Assembly (NCBI RefSeq): GCF_000423705.1
Contig: NZ_AUIM01000012.1
Location: 1 to 64,000, forward strand
Direction: 5' to 3'
Length of the DNA stretch: 64,000 nt
Source: Stappia stellulata DSM 5886
GTDB taxonomy: Bacteria; Pseudomonadota; Alphaproteobacteria; Rhizobiales; Stappiaceae
Shown: in pieces, positions 54,779 to 63,286 of the stretch
How the letters are laid out: every line of letters begins with the position of its first letter
Position numbering within the stretch: the stretch's first letter is position 1
Notes under the pieces: model-generated
Told to the model about the DNA's origin: nothing
The model's database searches: none
The model's input: the letters and a program-made list of their open reading frames with translations, nothing else
Position numbers and translations under genes: made by a program

Positions 54779-55666
54779 ATGCCAGATGCTTCTCCCGCCG
54801 CTCTTGACCGCCGCTTGCACCCGGTGCGCCCGGACCTCGCGGCGGAGAGCTATCGCGGACGGGTCGAGGCCGAGGCTTTCGCGCCGGGCGTTGCCATGCG
54901 GGTCGCCGCCGACAGCGTCGCCCTGCGGCCCGTGCCCGATCCGGCGCGTTCCATCGACACCGAGGCGCTCCACGGCGAGATTTTCACCGTCTACGAGACC
55001 CGTGGCGACGGCTGGGCCTGGGGGCAGTTGGAGACCGACGGCTACGTCGGTTTTCTCCCGTCAAATGCGCTGGGGTCCACCGGCGCGACGCCGACGCATC
55101 GCGTCGCGGCCTTGCGCAGTTACCGCTATCCGGATGCGGAACTGAAATCCCCGCCGCTCGGTCTCCTGTCCATGGGCACAAGGGTCTGCGTCACGGGGCA
55201 GGCCGTCACGCGCGGGCTCGCATTCGCGCTGCTCGACGACGGCTCGGCCATGGTCGCGCGCCATCTCGTGCCGCTCGATCACCGCGAGGCGGACTGGGTC
55301 GGCGTCGCGGAAACCTTCCTCGGTACGCCGTATCTGTGGGGCGGGCGCACGTCGCTCGGGCTTGATTGCTCGGCCATCGTCCAGCTTGCCGCAGCCGCCG
55401 GCGGTCTCGACGTCCCGCGCGACACCGACATGCAGGAACGCGAGGCCGGAACGCCGCTCGACATCGCCTCCGGTCTGCCAGCGCTCCAGCGCGGCGATCT
55501 CGTCTTCTGGAAAGGCCATGTCGGCATCATGCGTGACGGCGAAACGCTGCTGCACGCCAACGGCTTCACCATGTCGGTGGCGAGCGAACCGCTTGCGCCG
55601 GCAATCGCGCGCATCGCCCGCAACGAATGGGGGGCACTGACAGCGGCGCGGCGGTTCGTCTTGTGA
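54779..55666 (+). CDS. NlpC/P60 family cysteine peptidase with SH3 domain
   Basis: 295-residue putative cell-wall hydrolase. The N-terminal part (about 30-165) contains bacterial SH3-like segments (GWAWGQLETDGYVGFLPSNA). The C-terminal NlpC/P60 domain (about 175-290) has catalytic Cys in GLDCSAIVQLA and His in KGHVGIMRDG, with a third His in LLHANG. No signal peptide is seen, so export is unclear. Family role: cleavage of peptidoglycan stem peptides. Confidence 0.9.
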   Translation: MPDASPAALDRRLHPVRPDLAAESYRGRVEAEAFAPGVAMRVAADSVALRPVPDPARSIDTEALHGEIFTVYETRGDGWAWGQLETDGYVGFLPSNALGSTGATPTHRVAALRSYRYPDAELKSPPLGLLSMGTRVCVTGQAVTRGLAFALLDDGSAMVARHLVPLDHREADWVGVAETFLGTPYLWGGRTSLGLDCSAIVQLAAAAGGLDVPRDTDMQEREAGTPLDIASGLPALQRGDLVFWKGHVGIMRDGETLLHANGFTMSVASEPLAPAIARIARNEWGALTAARRFVL

Positions 55667-55786
55667 TACGCCGGTCGCGAATGCGATCCATCTCGGCGGC
55701 TGTCCGGCCGCCGATCCTTGCGTGGCGATGCGCTATCTGTAACTGCGTTTTGTGAAAATTGACCGCATTTGTATTCAAGGTGGCAT

Positions 55787-55849
55787 GATCCTGCACCGAA
55801 CCGGCCGGATCCTGCACCGAACCGGCCGGATCCTGCACCGAACCGGCCG
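55787..55849. repeat. Three perfect tandem copies of a 21-bp unit
   Basis: Unit starting gatcctgcacc and ending accggccg at 55787-55807, 55808-55828 and 55829-55849, followed by further ccggccgg steps. Each unit carries the palindrome ccggccgg at the junction. It lies in the 317-bp gap between the NlpC gene and the DUF1284 gene; that gap otherwise holds an AT-richer stretch at 55738-55785 and no convincing gene. Confidence 0.9.
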
Positions 55850-55983
55850 GCAGCCGGCCGGCGGCTCTTCAGGCGGGCCGGGCGGACCGCATCGTTTTGC
55901 CGTTCCCGGTTGGGGTGTTATCAGATCCGTTCTTGCCGGCGGTGCAATGTGTGCCAAGGATCTTTTGTTGACCGCGAAACGCC

Positions 55984-56454
55984 ATGACGATTGATATTCG
56001 TCCCCACCATCTGCTGTGCATCCTGACGTATGCGGGAAAGGGGTACTCGGAAGAGTTCACGCGCAACTATGGTCGGATCGTCGCGCGGCTGAATGCCGGG
56101 GAAACCGTCTCGATCGTCGAAGGGCCGGATGAAATTTGCGCACCGCTGGTGGATGCCGAGGCCGAGCCGCATTGTCTGCGTGAAAGTGTGACACGGCGCG
56201 ATGCGGATGCCTCGGCGAGCCTGGCCCGCCTGCTGCGCCGCCCGATTGCGGTCGGAGACGAGATCCTGCTCGACGTCCCCACGACCGCCGCGCTTCGCGA
56301 CGCCTTCGCCAGCGGGACCGTCCGAAAGGCCTGCGACGGCTGCCAGTGGTCGCGATTGTGTTGTTCGATTGCCCGGCGTGGCTTTAGGGACGCCTTTCTG
56401 ATCGGGCACGCCGCGCCCGAACCCACGCCCGATCAATCGAAAGAGCGGGAGTAA
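55984..56454 (+). CDS. DUF1284 domain-containing protein
   Basis: 156-residue protein beginning with the DUF1284 signature IRPHHLLCILTYAGKGYS. Seven cysteines (12, 52, 64, 117, 120, 126, 127), with the last four in CDGCQWSRLCC, suggest an iron-sulfur or other metal site, as proposed for the family. Function unknown. Its 3' end overlaps the convergent bioN gene by 22 bp, so the two genes' transcripts are partly antisense to one another. Confidence 0.85.
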   Translation: MTIDIRPHHLLCILTYAGKGYSEEFTRNYGRIVARLNAGETVSIVEGPDEICAPLVDAEAEPHCLRESVTRRDADASASLARLLRRPIAVGDEILLDVPTTAALRDAFASGTVRKACDGCQWSRLCCSIARRGFRDAFLIGHAAPEPTPDQSKERE

Positions 56455-57026
56455 ATTGCCTGGGACACCTCGTCGGCGGTCTTCAGGATGCGCACCACGA
56501 GCGGCACGAGGACGGCCTTGAAATTTCGGTCGAGGCCCCGCGCGCGCTGCGCCTCCCGGACCTCGCCAAGCACCGTGCGCACCAGCGGAATGAACCGCAG
56601 GCACAGCGAGATCGCCAATGCAATCCGGGCTTTCGGCACCCAGGACGGGGCAAACCGGAGAGCGGAGAGAATCCCGTCGACGAACTCGCTCGTCTTGGTC
56701 GTCAGGGTGACGAGCGCGGCTGCCAGGATGAGGACCACGAAGCGCGCGACGACGAATCCCGCAAAGACGACGTCGGTCAGGTAAACCTGGACAGCGAAGA
56801 TCGCGGCAAGAATCCAGAATGCCGGTCGCAGCGACACGAAGGCATGACGCGGGGCAAGGCCTGCAAGCGCGAAACCGGCGAACACCAGGATCCCGGCGAC
56901 CGCGACCGAGGCCCACCCCTCGACGATGAAGAGGCTGGAGCACAGGACCACGAGCGAGGCGATCTTGACGATGGGGCGGGCGCGATGAAGCGGGCTGTCC
57001 GCGAAGACGTAAAGGTCGCTCAGCAT
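56433..57026 (-). CDS. bioN: Biotin ECF transporter T component BioN
   Basis: 197-residue membrane protein of the EcfT/BioN family, with about five hydrophobic segments and the coupling motif EAQRARGLDR near residue 155 (Ala-Arg-Gly box contacting the ATPase). Last gene of the leftward biotin-transport operon; its start overlaps bioM by 7 bp. Its short length is normal for BioN. Confidence 0.92.
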   Translation of the reverse strand: MLSDLYVFADSPLHRARPIVKIASLVVLCSSLFIVEGWASVAVAGILVFAGFALAGLAPRHAFVSLRPAFWILAAIFAVQVYLTDVVFAGFVVARFVVLILAAALVTLTTKTSEFVDGILSALRFAPSWVPKARIALAISLCLRFIPLVRTVLGEVREAQRARGLDRNFKAVLVPLVVRILKTADEVSQAIYSRSFD

Positions 57027-57688
57027 CGCGAGCTCGCAACGTAGCCCGCCACAACCGATGCAGCGTCGCCGTCCGCGACGATCGTGCCATCCTCGATGTG
57101 CAGGACCCGGTCGAAATGCGCCAGCAGCTCGAGGTCATGGGAGACGACGACGACATGCTGGTCCAGCCCGTCGATCGCCGCCATGAACTTGCGCTTGTTC
57201 CACAGATCCAGAAGCGTGGTCGGCTCGTCCAGCACGATCATCTGCGGCCGCATCACCAGAACGCCGGCGAGGGCAATCATCTGCTTTTCGCCGCCGCTCA
57301 GCCGATGGGTGAACCGGTCGCGCAGATGGACGAGGTCAAAGCGTTCAAGAACCTCTTCGATCCTGGCTTGCGTCTCGGACGCGGACAGTTTGAGGTTCTT
57401 GAGGCCAAAGGCCAGGTCCTCCGAGACGATCGGATAAACGATCTGGTTGTCGGGATTTTGAAACACAAAGCCGACGTGTCGCCTCAGCGCGCCGCGTTCA
57501 CGAACCGCGTCGAGCGTGACCGTCCCGCGGGTCGGTGTCTCGATACCGTTGAACAGGCGCGCGAATGTGCTTTTGCCGGAGCCGTTGCGGCCAATGATGC
57601 CGACACGCCTCTCACGGAGATGGACGGTGATGCCGTTGAGGATGGCAACCCCGTTTTTCTCAACGCAAACATCGGTAAAGGCGATCAC
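57020..57688 (-). CDS. bioM: Biotin ECF transporter ATPase BioM
   Basis: 222-residue ATPase. Seen: Walker A GRNGSGKST near residue 36, Q-loop FQNPDNQIV, signature LSGGEKQMIALAG, Walker B MIVLDEP, and the switch His in VVSHDLELL. It begins 15 bp after bioY and forms the energy-coupling module with BioN. Confidence 0.93.
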   Translation of the reverse strand: MIAFTDVCVEKNGVAILNGITVHLRERRVGIIGRNGSGKSTFARLFNGIETPTRGTVTLDAVRERGALRRHVGFVFQNPDNQIVYPIVSEDLAFGLKNLKLSASETQARIEEVLERFDLVHLRDRFTHRLSGGEKQMIALAGVLVMRPQMIVLDEPTTLLDLWNKRKFMAAIDGLDQHVVVVSHDLELLAHFDRVLHIEDGTIVADGDAASVVAGYVASSRC

Positions 57689-57703
57689 GTCTGCGAAGGT
57701 CCG

Positions 57704-58270
57704 TCAGCTGAGTTTCTGGGGCTGGGTGCGGGGCGAGATAATCGGGTAGGAGCGCTTCACGACGACGATGACACCCGCCGCGACGAGGGATTTCAGGAGG
57801 TCGCCGGGAATGAACGGCAGCGATCCGGTGAGCGCTGCGCCAATCGGGATCTCGGCGACGGCAGCGACCCACGGCACTCCGATCGCGTAAAGCAGAACCA
57901 CGCCGCCGGCCAGGCAGATGGTCAGGGCGACGACAAAGTTCAGGTGGTTCCAGAAACGTTCCGTCAGGAAGCCGATCGCGGAAGCCGCAACGATCCAGCC
58001 GAGCAGGAAACCGCCGGAGGGGCCGAGAAACACGCCGAATCCCCCGCGACCGCCGGCAAGCAGCGGCAAGCCGATGGCGACGAGGACAAGGAACAGAACG
58101 AGTGCGAGGCCGCCGCGCACGGCGCCGAGTATGCCGCCGGCCAGCATGACGCCGAGCGATTGCGCCGTAACCGGCACGCCGACCACGGGAAGCGTGATCG
58201 GCGGGAAAACCGCAAGGCCCGCGACAATGGCGGCGAAGAGGGCGATAAAGACAACGTCACGAGTGTCCAT
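57704..58270 (-). CDS. bioY: Biotin transporter substrate-binding component BioY
   Basis: 188-residue S component with six hydrophobic segments and the BioY motifs TLPVVGVPVTAQSLGVMLAG near residue 25 and GPSGGFLLGW near 90. The start is ATG 58270 with a GAGGAT site; this is 8 bp after the stop of the PhyH-family gene, so both probably lie on one transcript. I saw no BioR-type TTAT-ATAA box nearby. Confidence 0.93.
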   Translation of the reverse strand: MDTRDVVFIALFAAIVAGLAVFPPITLPVVGVPVTAQSLGVMLAGGILGAVRGGLALVLFLVLVAIGLPLLAGGRGGFGVFLGPSGGFLLGWIVAASAIGFLTERFWNHLNFVVALTICLAGGVVLLYAIGVPWVAAVAEIPIGAALTGSLPFIPGDLLKSLVAAGVIVVVKRSYPIISPRTQPQKLS

Positions 58271-58278
58271 GGAGATCC

Positions 58279-59253
58279 TCAACTCGGTGCGGCGGCAGGC
58301 TCTCGCTGGACAAGCCGGCGATCGCGATCCTTGAAATACCTGCAATGCGACAGGCTGGCGCCATCCGGGCCGCCGATTTCGATGTGAGACCGCGTGAAGG
58401 CCTTGTAGCCGTATTTCTCGGCCGGGTATTCGAGATTCTTCGCCCGTTGCAAGTCATAGCGGGAGTTTGCATCCACGAACCGCATAACGAATGCGGCGCG
58501 TTTCGGCAACGCTCCCTCGCCAAGCATGACGCTGCGGTGGACCACATACTTGTTGAAGAGCAGAATGTCGCCCGGCTCGAAATCATCCTCCACCTGATGC
58601 TGTTCGAGGATTTCCAGCATCGTCGGCGAGTTGAGGATGCCCGAACGCAGGGCGAAATAATCCTCCATGCTCGTCTTCAGGCCTGCCCGTTCCTTTCCCT
58701 CCAGAGTCGAGACGATCGCGGGTTCGATCTGCTCGTAGATGAATTTCCCCGAAATGACGGAATCGGGGACATAGGCCATGCCGCCACGCTGGCCGGTCGG
58801 GTCGACGCGGTGCAGGGGCGCCCAGATCGTGCATCCGAACTCCTCGGCGCGCTGATAGCCGAAGCTTTGCACGCCAACGTGCCAGGGAAACCCCTTGCTG
58901 ACGTTTTTCTCCAGCTCGAAACACAGCTCGAAGGTGAGGAAGAGGTCCCGCTCGACGAGCGTCGTCAGAGCCTGGCGGAAATACGCCCGTGCAAGCAAGT
59001 CGTAGATGTCGGATTTCTCGGCCTCGAAATCATACTTCAGCCGGCTGAATTCGCTCTTGAAGTTATCGGGTGCGCGGCTCATTTCGACCTCGACACGGTC
59101 GAGCAGCGTGTTCACGACCTCCGCGTTGAAGAAACCGTCCAGCTTGACGAAGCCGTCGCGTCGAAAGCGTTCGATCTGGTCCGGCGTCGCCTGAAACGCG
59201 TTGTCGAAGGGATGGCCACCCATGGCATGTTCCGTTCCTGTTGCCGCGAGCAT
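58279..59253 (-). CDS. PhyH-family Fe/2-oxoglutarate protein with HVG in place of HxD (possible halogenase)
   Basis: 324 residues with the PhyH (phytanoyl-CoA dioxygenase) fold: RRDGFVKLDGFF near the N-terminus and WAPLHRVDPTGQRGGMAYVP in the core. At the usual metal site, 19 residues before that core Trp, the sequence is WHVGVQS: H125 is kept but the carboxylate (expected at 127) is Gly. The distal H239 and the 2-oxoglutarate Arg (R252) are intact. HxG/HxA instead of HxD is the feature of Fe/2OG halogenases such as SyrB2 and WelO5, where chloride takes the empty site. The gene is 8 bp upstream of bioY. Starts ATG 59253, GTG 59262 and ATG 59223 are all possible. Confidence 0.8.
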   Translation of the reverse strand: MLAATGTEHAMGGHPFDNAFQATPDQIERFRRDGFVKLDGFFNAEVVNTLLDRVEVEMSRAPDNFKSEFSRLKYDFEAEKSDIYDLLARAYFRQALTTLVERDLFLTFELCFELEKNVSKGFPWHVGVQSFGYQRAEEFGCTIWAPLHRVDPTGQRGGMAYVPDSVISGKFIYEQIEPAIVSTLEGKERAGLKTSMEDYFALRSGILNSPTMLEILEQHQVEDDFEPGDILLFNKYVVHRSVMLGEGALPKRAAFVMRFVDANSRYDLQRAKNLEYPAEKYGYKAFTRSHIEIGGPDGASLSHCRYFKDRDRRLVQREPAAAPS

Positions 59254-59706
59254 ATGCGCCACTCTCTCGTTTTACTACTTGAAGATGCATGGACTTTTGC
59301 GAATTCAACGTGACCTATTGCCGCCAAGGCATGGTGGTGTCCCTGCGGAGGTCGTACCGTTCGGTACGCCGATGCGTATGTCGTCTTGGTGCGCGCAAGT
59401 AATCTAAAGAAGCGCGACTTCGCGCGCATTAATTTCCTGAAAGCCTTCTTGCCGATTGCGTTTCGTTTCAAGTCGGGGGAGAAATCTGATATGCACGAAA
59501 CGCATTTGTCATAGACGACAACGCAGGCTATCACTCGCGCGTCTTCGGTGCCGCATGAAGCGTTGCGCCGGGACCACCAGGGACCGTGCACGGCGAAAGC
59601 CGGGGCCGGTCGGCGATTTTTCGAAACAGCAACGTCCATGTCGTTCGGGTCTTTCGGGGCACGGACGTGTCTTGGCGTTTGCGCTTTGGACGGGCGATAC
59701 CCAGCA
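59254..59706. other. Intergenic region upstream of the PhyH-bioYMN operon
   Basis: About 450 bp with no gene I would defend. AT-richer at 59260-59320 and 59400-59515, consistent with promoters for the leftward operon and for the rightward receiver-like gene. An open frame starting at 59548 runs into that gene, but its first 53 codons have no family resemblance. Confidence 0.45.
59353..59368. promoter_or_regulatory. 16-bp perfect palindrome, candidate operator
   Basis: CGTACCGTTCGGTACG: two 7-bp arms around a 2-nt centre, 100 bp upstream of the PhyH-family start. The short perfect dyad in an AT-richer leader is typical of a dimeric repressor site. It does not resemble the BioR box. Confidence 0.45.
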
Positions 59707-60132
59707 ATGATGCACGCGATACCCCATGCAGTCTTTCTGCACGTGGAAGCCGATTGTCGGGATGCAGGCATGTGGAGCGATGCACTTGCGCGGGTGACCG
59801 GCAACGTCCGGGTCCGGCGGGTGAGCGCGGCGGAAACCGCCCTTGCCCTGATTTCCGAATCCGGGGAGGGCGGCCCTCCGTTCGACTGCGTGGTGTCGTC
59901 GCTCTGCCTTCCCGGCCTCAATGGCGCGGGACTCGCCCGCCGGCTGCGCCAACGCTTCGATGCGGCGACGCTTCCCGTCTTCGGGTTGACGCGCGATGCG
60001 CCGGCCTCGGCCCCCGATTGCGACTGGTTCGATGCCGTGTTCCAGAAGGCGGGTGACGTTCGCGGTCTTCTTCCCGCCGCCGCCGCAATCGTCGACCTGT
60101 GGTTTTCCCAGGCCCGCCGCTTTCACTGCTGA
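59707..60132 (+). CDS. Degenerate receiver-domain protein
   Basis: 141 residues resembling a CheY-like receiver domain: AVFLHVEADCRDAGMWSDAL at the start, FDCVVSSLCLPGLNGAGLAR in the middle, LPVFGLTRDAPA later, and a Lys in VFQKAGDV at the position of the conserved K. The phosphorylated Asp is replaced by Ser (VVSS) and the acidic pair at the N-terminus is only partly kept, so it is unlikely to be phosphorylated normally. No output domain. ATG 59707 or 59710 marks the start of the domain; an extension to 59548 is open but unlike the family. Confidence 0.6.
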   Translation: MMHAIPHAVFLHVEADCRDAGMWSDALARVTGNVRVRRVSAAETALALISESGEGGPPFDCVVSSLCLPGLNGAGLARRLRQRFDAATLPVFGLTRDAPASAPDCDWFDAVFQKAGDVRGLLPAAAAIVDLWFSQARRFHC

Positions 60133-60147
60133 GGACGCCGCCCTGCG

Positions 60148-61092
60148 TCAGTATCCGCGCGCGGGGTCGACACGATTGTCGAGTGTGCCGTCGGCCTCGA
60201 AGCGCAGGATCTGCGCCGCGATGTAATCGGAAATCGCCTCAGGATCGCTGTCGGCGGCCACATGCGGTGTCAGGATCGCGTTTTCGCAGGCCCACAGTGG
60301 GCTGTCCGGCGAAAGCGGTTCCGTCTCGAAGACGTCTAGGCTCGCGGCCTTGAGCGTTCCGTCGTTGAGCGCTGCAACGAGGTCCGCCTCCACATGGCTG
60401 CCGCCACGCCCCGCGTTGATGAAGACGGGCCCGCCGAGAACGCCGTCGCGCGCCAGTTTTTCGAGCACGCTCCGGTCCACAAGGCCGCGTGTTTCCGCTG
60501 TCAGCGGCAAGAGGTTCACCAGCACATCCGTGCGCGCCAGAAAGGCGTCGAACTCCGCGTCACCCGCGAAACTGTCGATGCCCTCGAGCGTCTTTTTCGA
60601 GCGCGACCAGCCGGCGACATTGAAACCGAGACGTTTCAAGACATCCGCCGCGTCGGCCCCCAGCACACCGAGACCGAGGATGCCGACGCGCAGATCGCCG
60701 GCGCTCGGTTGCTCGAGTTCGCGCCACACCCGCTCCCGCTGCTGGGCGGCATAGGCGAGATGCTGGCGATGGTGCAAGAGAACCTGAAGCGCGATCCACT
60801 CGCTCATGCGTGCGGTGAGATCCGGATCGACGACGCGCACGATGGGAACCTTCGGCAGGTCGTCCTGGCCCAGCAGATGATCGACGCCGGCGCCGAGCGA
60901 AAACACCAGCTCCATATTGGGGCAGTCGGACAGGACCCTCGCCGGCGCCTTCCACGTGAGCGCATAGCGGATGTCGGCGGGGTTGCCGACGGCGTTCGGC
61001 CAGCTGCGGATGTCACGGTCGGGAAAGCGCGCCTTCAGTCGTGCAACCCAAGTCTGCGTGTCCCATCCCTTTACCGCGATCAGCAGCGCCAT
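60148..61092 (-). CDS. ghrA: 2-hydroxyacid dehydrogenase, glyoxylate/hydroxypyruvate reductase A type
   Basis: 314-residue D-isomer-specific 2-hydroxyacid dehydrogenase. NAD(P) motif VGILGLGVLGADAA near residue 140, substrate Arg/Glu region VNLLPLTAETRGL, and the catalytic His in LTPHVAA near 285. Closest in layout to GhrA, which reduces glyoxylate and hydroxypyruvate. ATG 61092 has GGAGG 6 nt upstream and starts the conserved ALLIAVKGWD. Confidence 0.9.
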   Translation of the reverse strand: MALLIAVKGWDTQTWVARLKARFPDRDIRSWPNAVGNPADIRYALTWKAPARVLSDCPNMELVFSLGAGVDHLLGQDDLPKVPIVRVVDPDLTARMSEWIALQVLLHHRQHLAYAAQQRERVWRELEQPSAGDLRVGILGLGVLGADAADVLKRLGFNVAGWSRSKKTLEGIDSFAGDAEFDAFLARTDVLVNLLPLTAETRGLVDRSVLEKLARDGVLGGPVFINAGRGGSHVEADLVAALNDGTLKAASLDVFETEPLSPDSPLWACENAILTPHVAADSDPEAISDYIAAQILRFEADGTLDNRVDPARGY

Positions 61093-61142
61093 GTCCGTCC
61101 TCCCCAAGTGCGTCCAGAAACCCGTTTGCGATCAAGTCGCTG

Positions 61143-62375
61143 TCATAGCCGCTCAGACCGTCCGGCGAAAGGGGAGGTTGCGCGCGCACCGCCGTCCGAA
61201 GGTGCGGAGGCCGCGGAGGGCGTGGCCGCGCCATTGGGGTGGGGGGAGGCCTCCGGCGCAAGCTCCAGCTCTCCGATCCCGCGCCCGCGCTTGCCGATCT
61301 TGTCGGTGGAAATCAGGATCTGCCCGATGTCGTCGTTTGCCTGGGAAAAATGCTTCTGCAGTTTCTGTACGCGCTCCTCCAGCCGGTCGACATCCTTGAC
61401 CAGATGTCCGACCTCCGCCTGGATCAGATGCGCTTCCTCGCGCATGCGGGCGTCGCGCAGCAGCGACTGCACCACCTGGACGCAGAGCATCAAGAGCGAC
61501 GGCGAGACGATGACGACGCGAAGCCGGTGCGCGCGCTGCACCAGATCGTCGAATTCCTCGTGGATCTCGGCAAACACGCTTTCCGACGGCACGAACATGA
61601 AGGCCGTGTCCTGCGTTTCGCCGGGGATGAGGTAGCGCTCCTTGATGTCGGTGAGATGCTTGCCGATGTCGCGGCGAAAGCGGGCGCGCGCCTGTTTCAG
61701 CTGTTCCGCGTCCTGCGCGCGGCGGATGTCGCTGTGGGCTTCCAGCGGAAACTTGGCGTCGATGACGAGGGGCGGCGCGCCGCCCGGCAGATGGATCAGA
61801 CAGTCGGGCCTCACGCCGCTCGACAGCGTTGCCTGGAAGCTGAAGCGGCCCGGTGGCAGCGCGTCCTGGATCAGCGCCTCCATGCGGCCCTGGCCGAAGG
61901 CGCCGCGCGTCTGCTTGTTGGAGAGCACCGACTGCAAGGCGCCGACCTGTCCGCTGAGTTCGCGGATCGTCGTCTGCGCCCGGTCGATGACGGCGAGGCG
62001 CTCATGCAGATGACGCAGCCCGTCGTGGGTGCGTTTGGTGCCGTCCGCCATCGACTGGCCGAGCTTGTGGCTCATGCCGTCGAGCCGCTCGTTCACCGCA
62101 CGCATCAGGTCACCCTGGCGTGTGCCGAAAACCTCAGCCATCGTCTGCATCCGGCCGGTCATTTCCGACTGGACCTTCAGCAGGTCGGAGATCCGCCCTT
62201 CGAGCTCGCGGGCCTGTTCCTCCGCCCGCCATTCCGCGTGGCGTCGCGCGCGGGCGAGCCGCATCAGCACGATCAGCGCCAGCGCGAGCAGAACGGCAAC
62301 GCCGAGCGCTGTGGACGTCAGCGCCTGCGCCACGGTGACGGGCCGGTCGCCCAGGGAAAACAGAATCGCATCCAT
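61143..62375 (-). CDS. rmuC: DNA recombination protein RmuC
   Basis: 410-residue protein with an N-terminal membrane helix (about 18-40), a long coiled coil (about 45-160) and the RmuC nuclease-like domain (about 165-350; [46 protein letters not shown]). RmuC limits DNA inversions and is thought to act on DNA ends. The Ala/Pro-rich tail after about 370 is variable. ATG 62375 begins the membrane-anchored form; the longer frame overlaps def on the other strand. Confidence 0.93.
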   Translation of the reverse strand: MDAILFSLGDRPVTVAQALTSTALGVAVLLALALIVLMRLARARRHAEWRAEEQARELEGRISDLLKVQSEMTGRMQTMAEVFGTRQGDLMRAVNERLDGMSHKLGQSMADGTKRTHDGLRHLHERLAVIDRAQTTIRELSGQVGALQSVLSNKQTRGAFGQGRMEALIQDALPPGRFSFQATLSSGVRPDCLIHLPGGAPPLVIDAKFPLEAHSDIRRAQDAEQLKQARARFRRDIGKHLTDIKERYLIPGETQDTAFMFVPSESVFAEIHEEFDDLVQRAHRLRVVIVSPSLLMLCVQVVQSLLRDARMREEAHLIQAEVGHLVKDVDRLEERVQKLQKHFSQANDDIGQILISTDKIGKRGRGIGELELAPEASPHPNGAATPSAASAPSDGGARATSPFAGRSERL

Positions 62376-62481
62376 GGAAACAAATATAGAACATCCGCGC
62401 GCGGCGGAAAACGCCCCCGTTGCAGCGTCCGGGAGGCAGGCGCGCGTTGACGGCGGCGCGCGCATCTCATATTTGAGCGGC

Positions 62482-63000
62482 ATGACAAAGCGAGACATTC
62501 TCATTCTGCCGGAGGCGAAACTGCGCCTCGTGAGCGATCCCGTGGAGCGGGTCGACGATGCCGTGCGCCAGCTGGCCGACGACATGCTGGAAACCATGTA
62601 TGCCGCGCCGGGCATCGGACTGGCCGCGATCCAGATCGGCGAGCCACGGCGCATGCTGGTGATGGACGTCGCGCGCGAGGACGAAGACCCGGATCCGATG
62701 GTGGTGATCAACCCCGAGATCGTCTGGGAATCGCCGGAACTGGCAACCTATCAGGAAGGCTGCCTTTCCATTCCCGAGTACTATGCGGATGTGGAGCGTC
62801 CCGCGCGCATCGGGTTGCGCTTTCTCGACCGCGCCGGCGCTCAGCGCGAGCTTGAGGCCGACGGCCTGCTTGCGACCTGCCTGCAGCATGAGATCGATCA
62901 CCTGAACGGCGTTCTGTTCATCGATCACATTTCCAAGCTGAAGCGCGACCGAGTGATGAAGAAGTTCCAGAAGCAGGCGCGTCTGGCGGAGAAACCTTGA
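62482..63000 (+). CDS. def: Peptide deformylase
   Basis: Removes the formyl group from nascent N-terminal Met. 172 residues with all three motifs: [17 protein letters not shown] (metal Cys) and the zinc/iron site QHEIDHLNG (HExxH). ATG 62482 starts [10 protein letters not shown]. It is followed by fmt, the usual def-fmt pairing. Confidence 0.97.
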   Translation: MTKRDILILPEAKLRLVSDPVERVDDAVRQLADDMLETMYAAPGIGLAAIQIGEPRRMLVMDVAREDEDPDPMVVINPEIVWESPELATYQEGCLSIPEYYADVERPARIGLRFLDRAGAQRELEADGLLATCLQHEIDHLNGVLFIDHISKLKRDRVMKKFQKQARLAEKP

Positions 63001-63042
63001 CCGCCGCGGCAGCGATTGCCTTGCGCGCCGGGAGCCGGCCTG

Positions 63043-63225
63043 ATGGACAGGGCCTGTTTCCTCATGGTTTTCGCTGTCTTTTTCGCACTCATGCCCCCTG
63101 TCGCCAACCTGTCGCTGGCAGGGGATCGCGCTCCTGGCGATGCCCGAAGGGTGTCCCTCGTCGGGCGGGCGTTCCTGGCGGGGGTCGCGATGGACGTGAC
63201 GGTGACGAGCCTCGGGGCGTTGTGA
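63043..63225 (+). CDS. Possible small membrane or secreted protein
   Basis: 60-codon open frame in the 286-bp gap between def and fmt. It begins [20 protein letters not shown], a signal-peptide-like stretch, preceded by a GGGAG site 8 nt upstream. No family recognised; it may be chance in GC-rich DNA. Confidence 0.25.
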   Translation: MDRACFLMVFAVFFALMPPVANLSLAGDRAPGDARRVSLVGRAFLAGVAMDVTVTSLGAL

Positions 63226-63286
63226 CCGGGGCCTGCAGCCTGATGGCGCGTTCCGCGACCAGGCCGGACCGGAAAAGGAGACACGG

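Noticed and set aside
55787-55849. Possible CRISPR array
   Set aside because: The 21-bp units are directly adjacent with no spacers and there are no cas genes in the window.
55769-55987. Short frame translating the 21-bp repeats into a DPAPNRP repeat peptide
   Set aside because: No ribosome site, no family, and the signal is fully explained by the DNA repeat; overlaps the DUF1284 leader.
59548-59706. N-terminal extension of the receiver-like protein
   Set aside because: The 53 extra residues are unlike receiver domains and overlap the AT-rich promoter region; ATG 59707 is a natural domain start.
57704-59706. BioR operator or biotin-responsive riboswitch for bioYMN
   Set aside because: No TTAT-ATAA palindrome and no riboswitch-like structure visible upstream of the operon.
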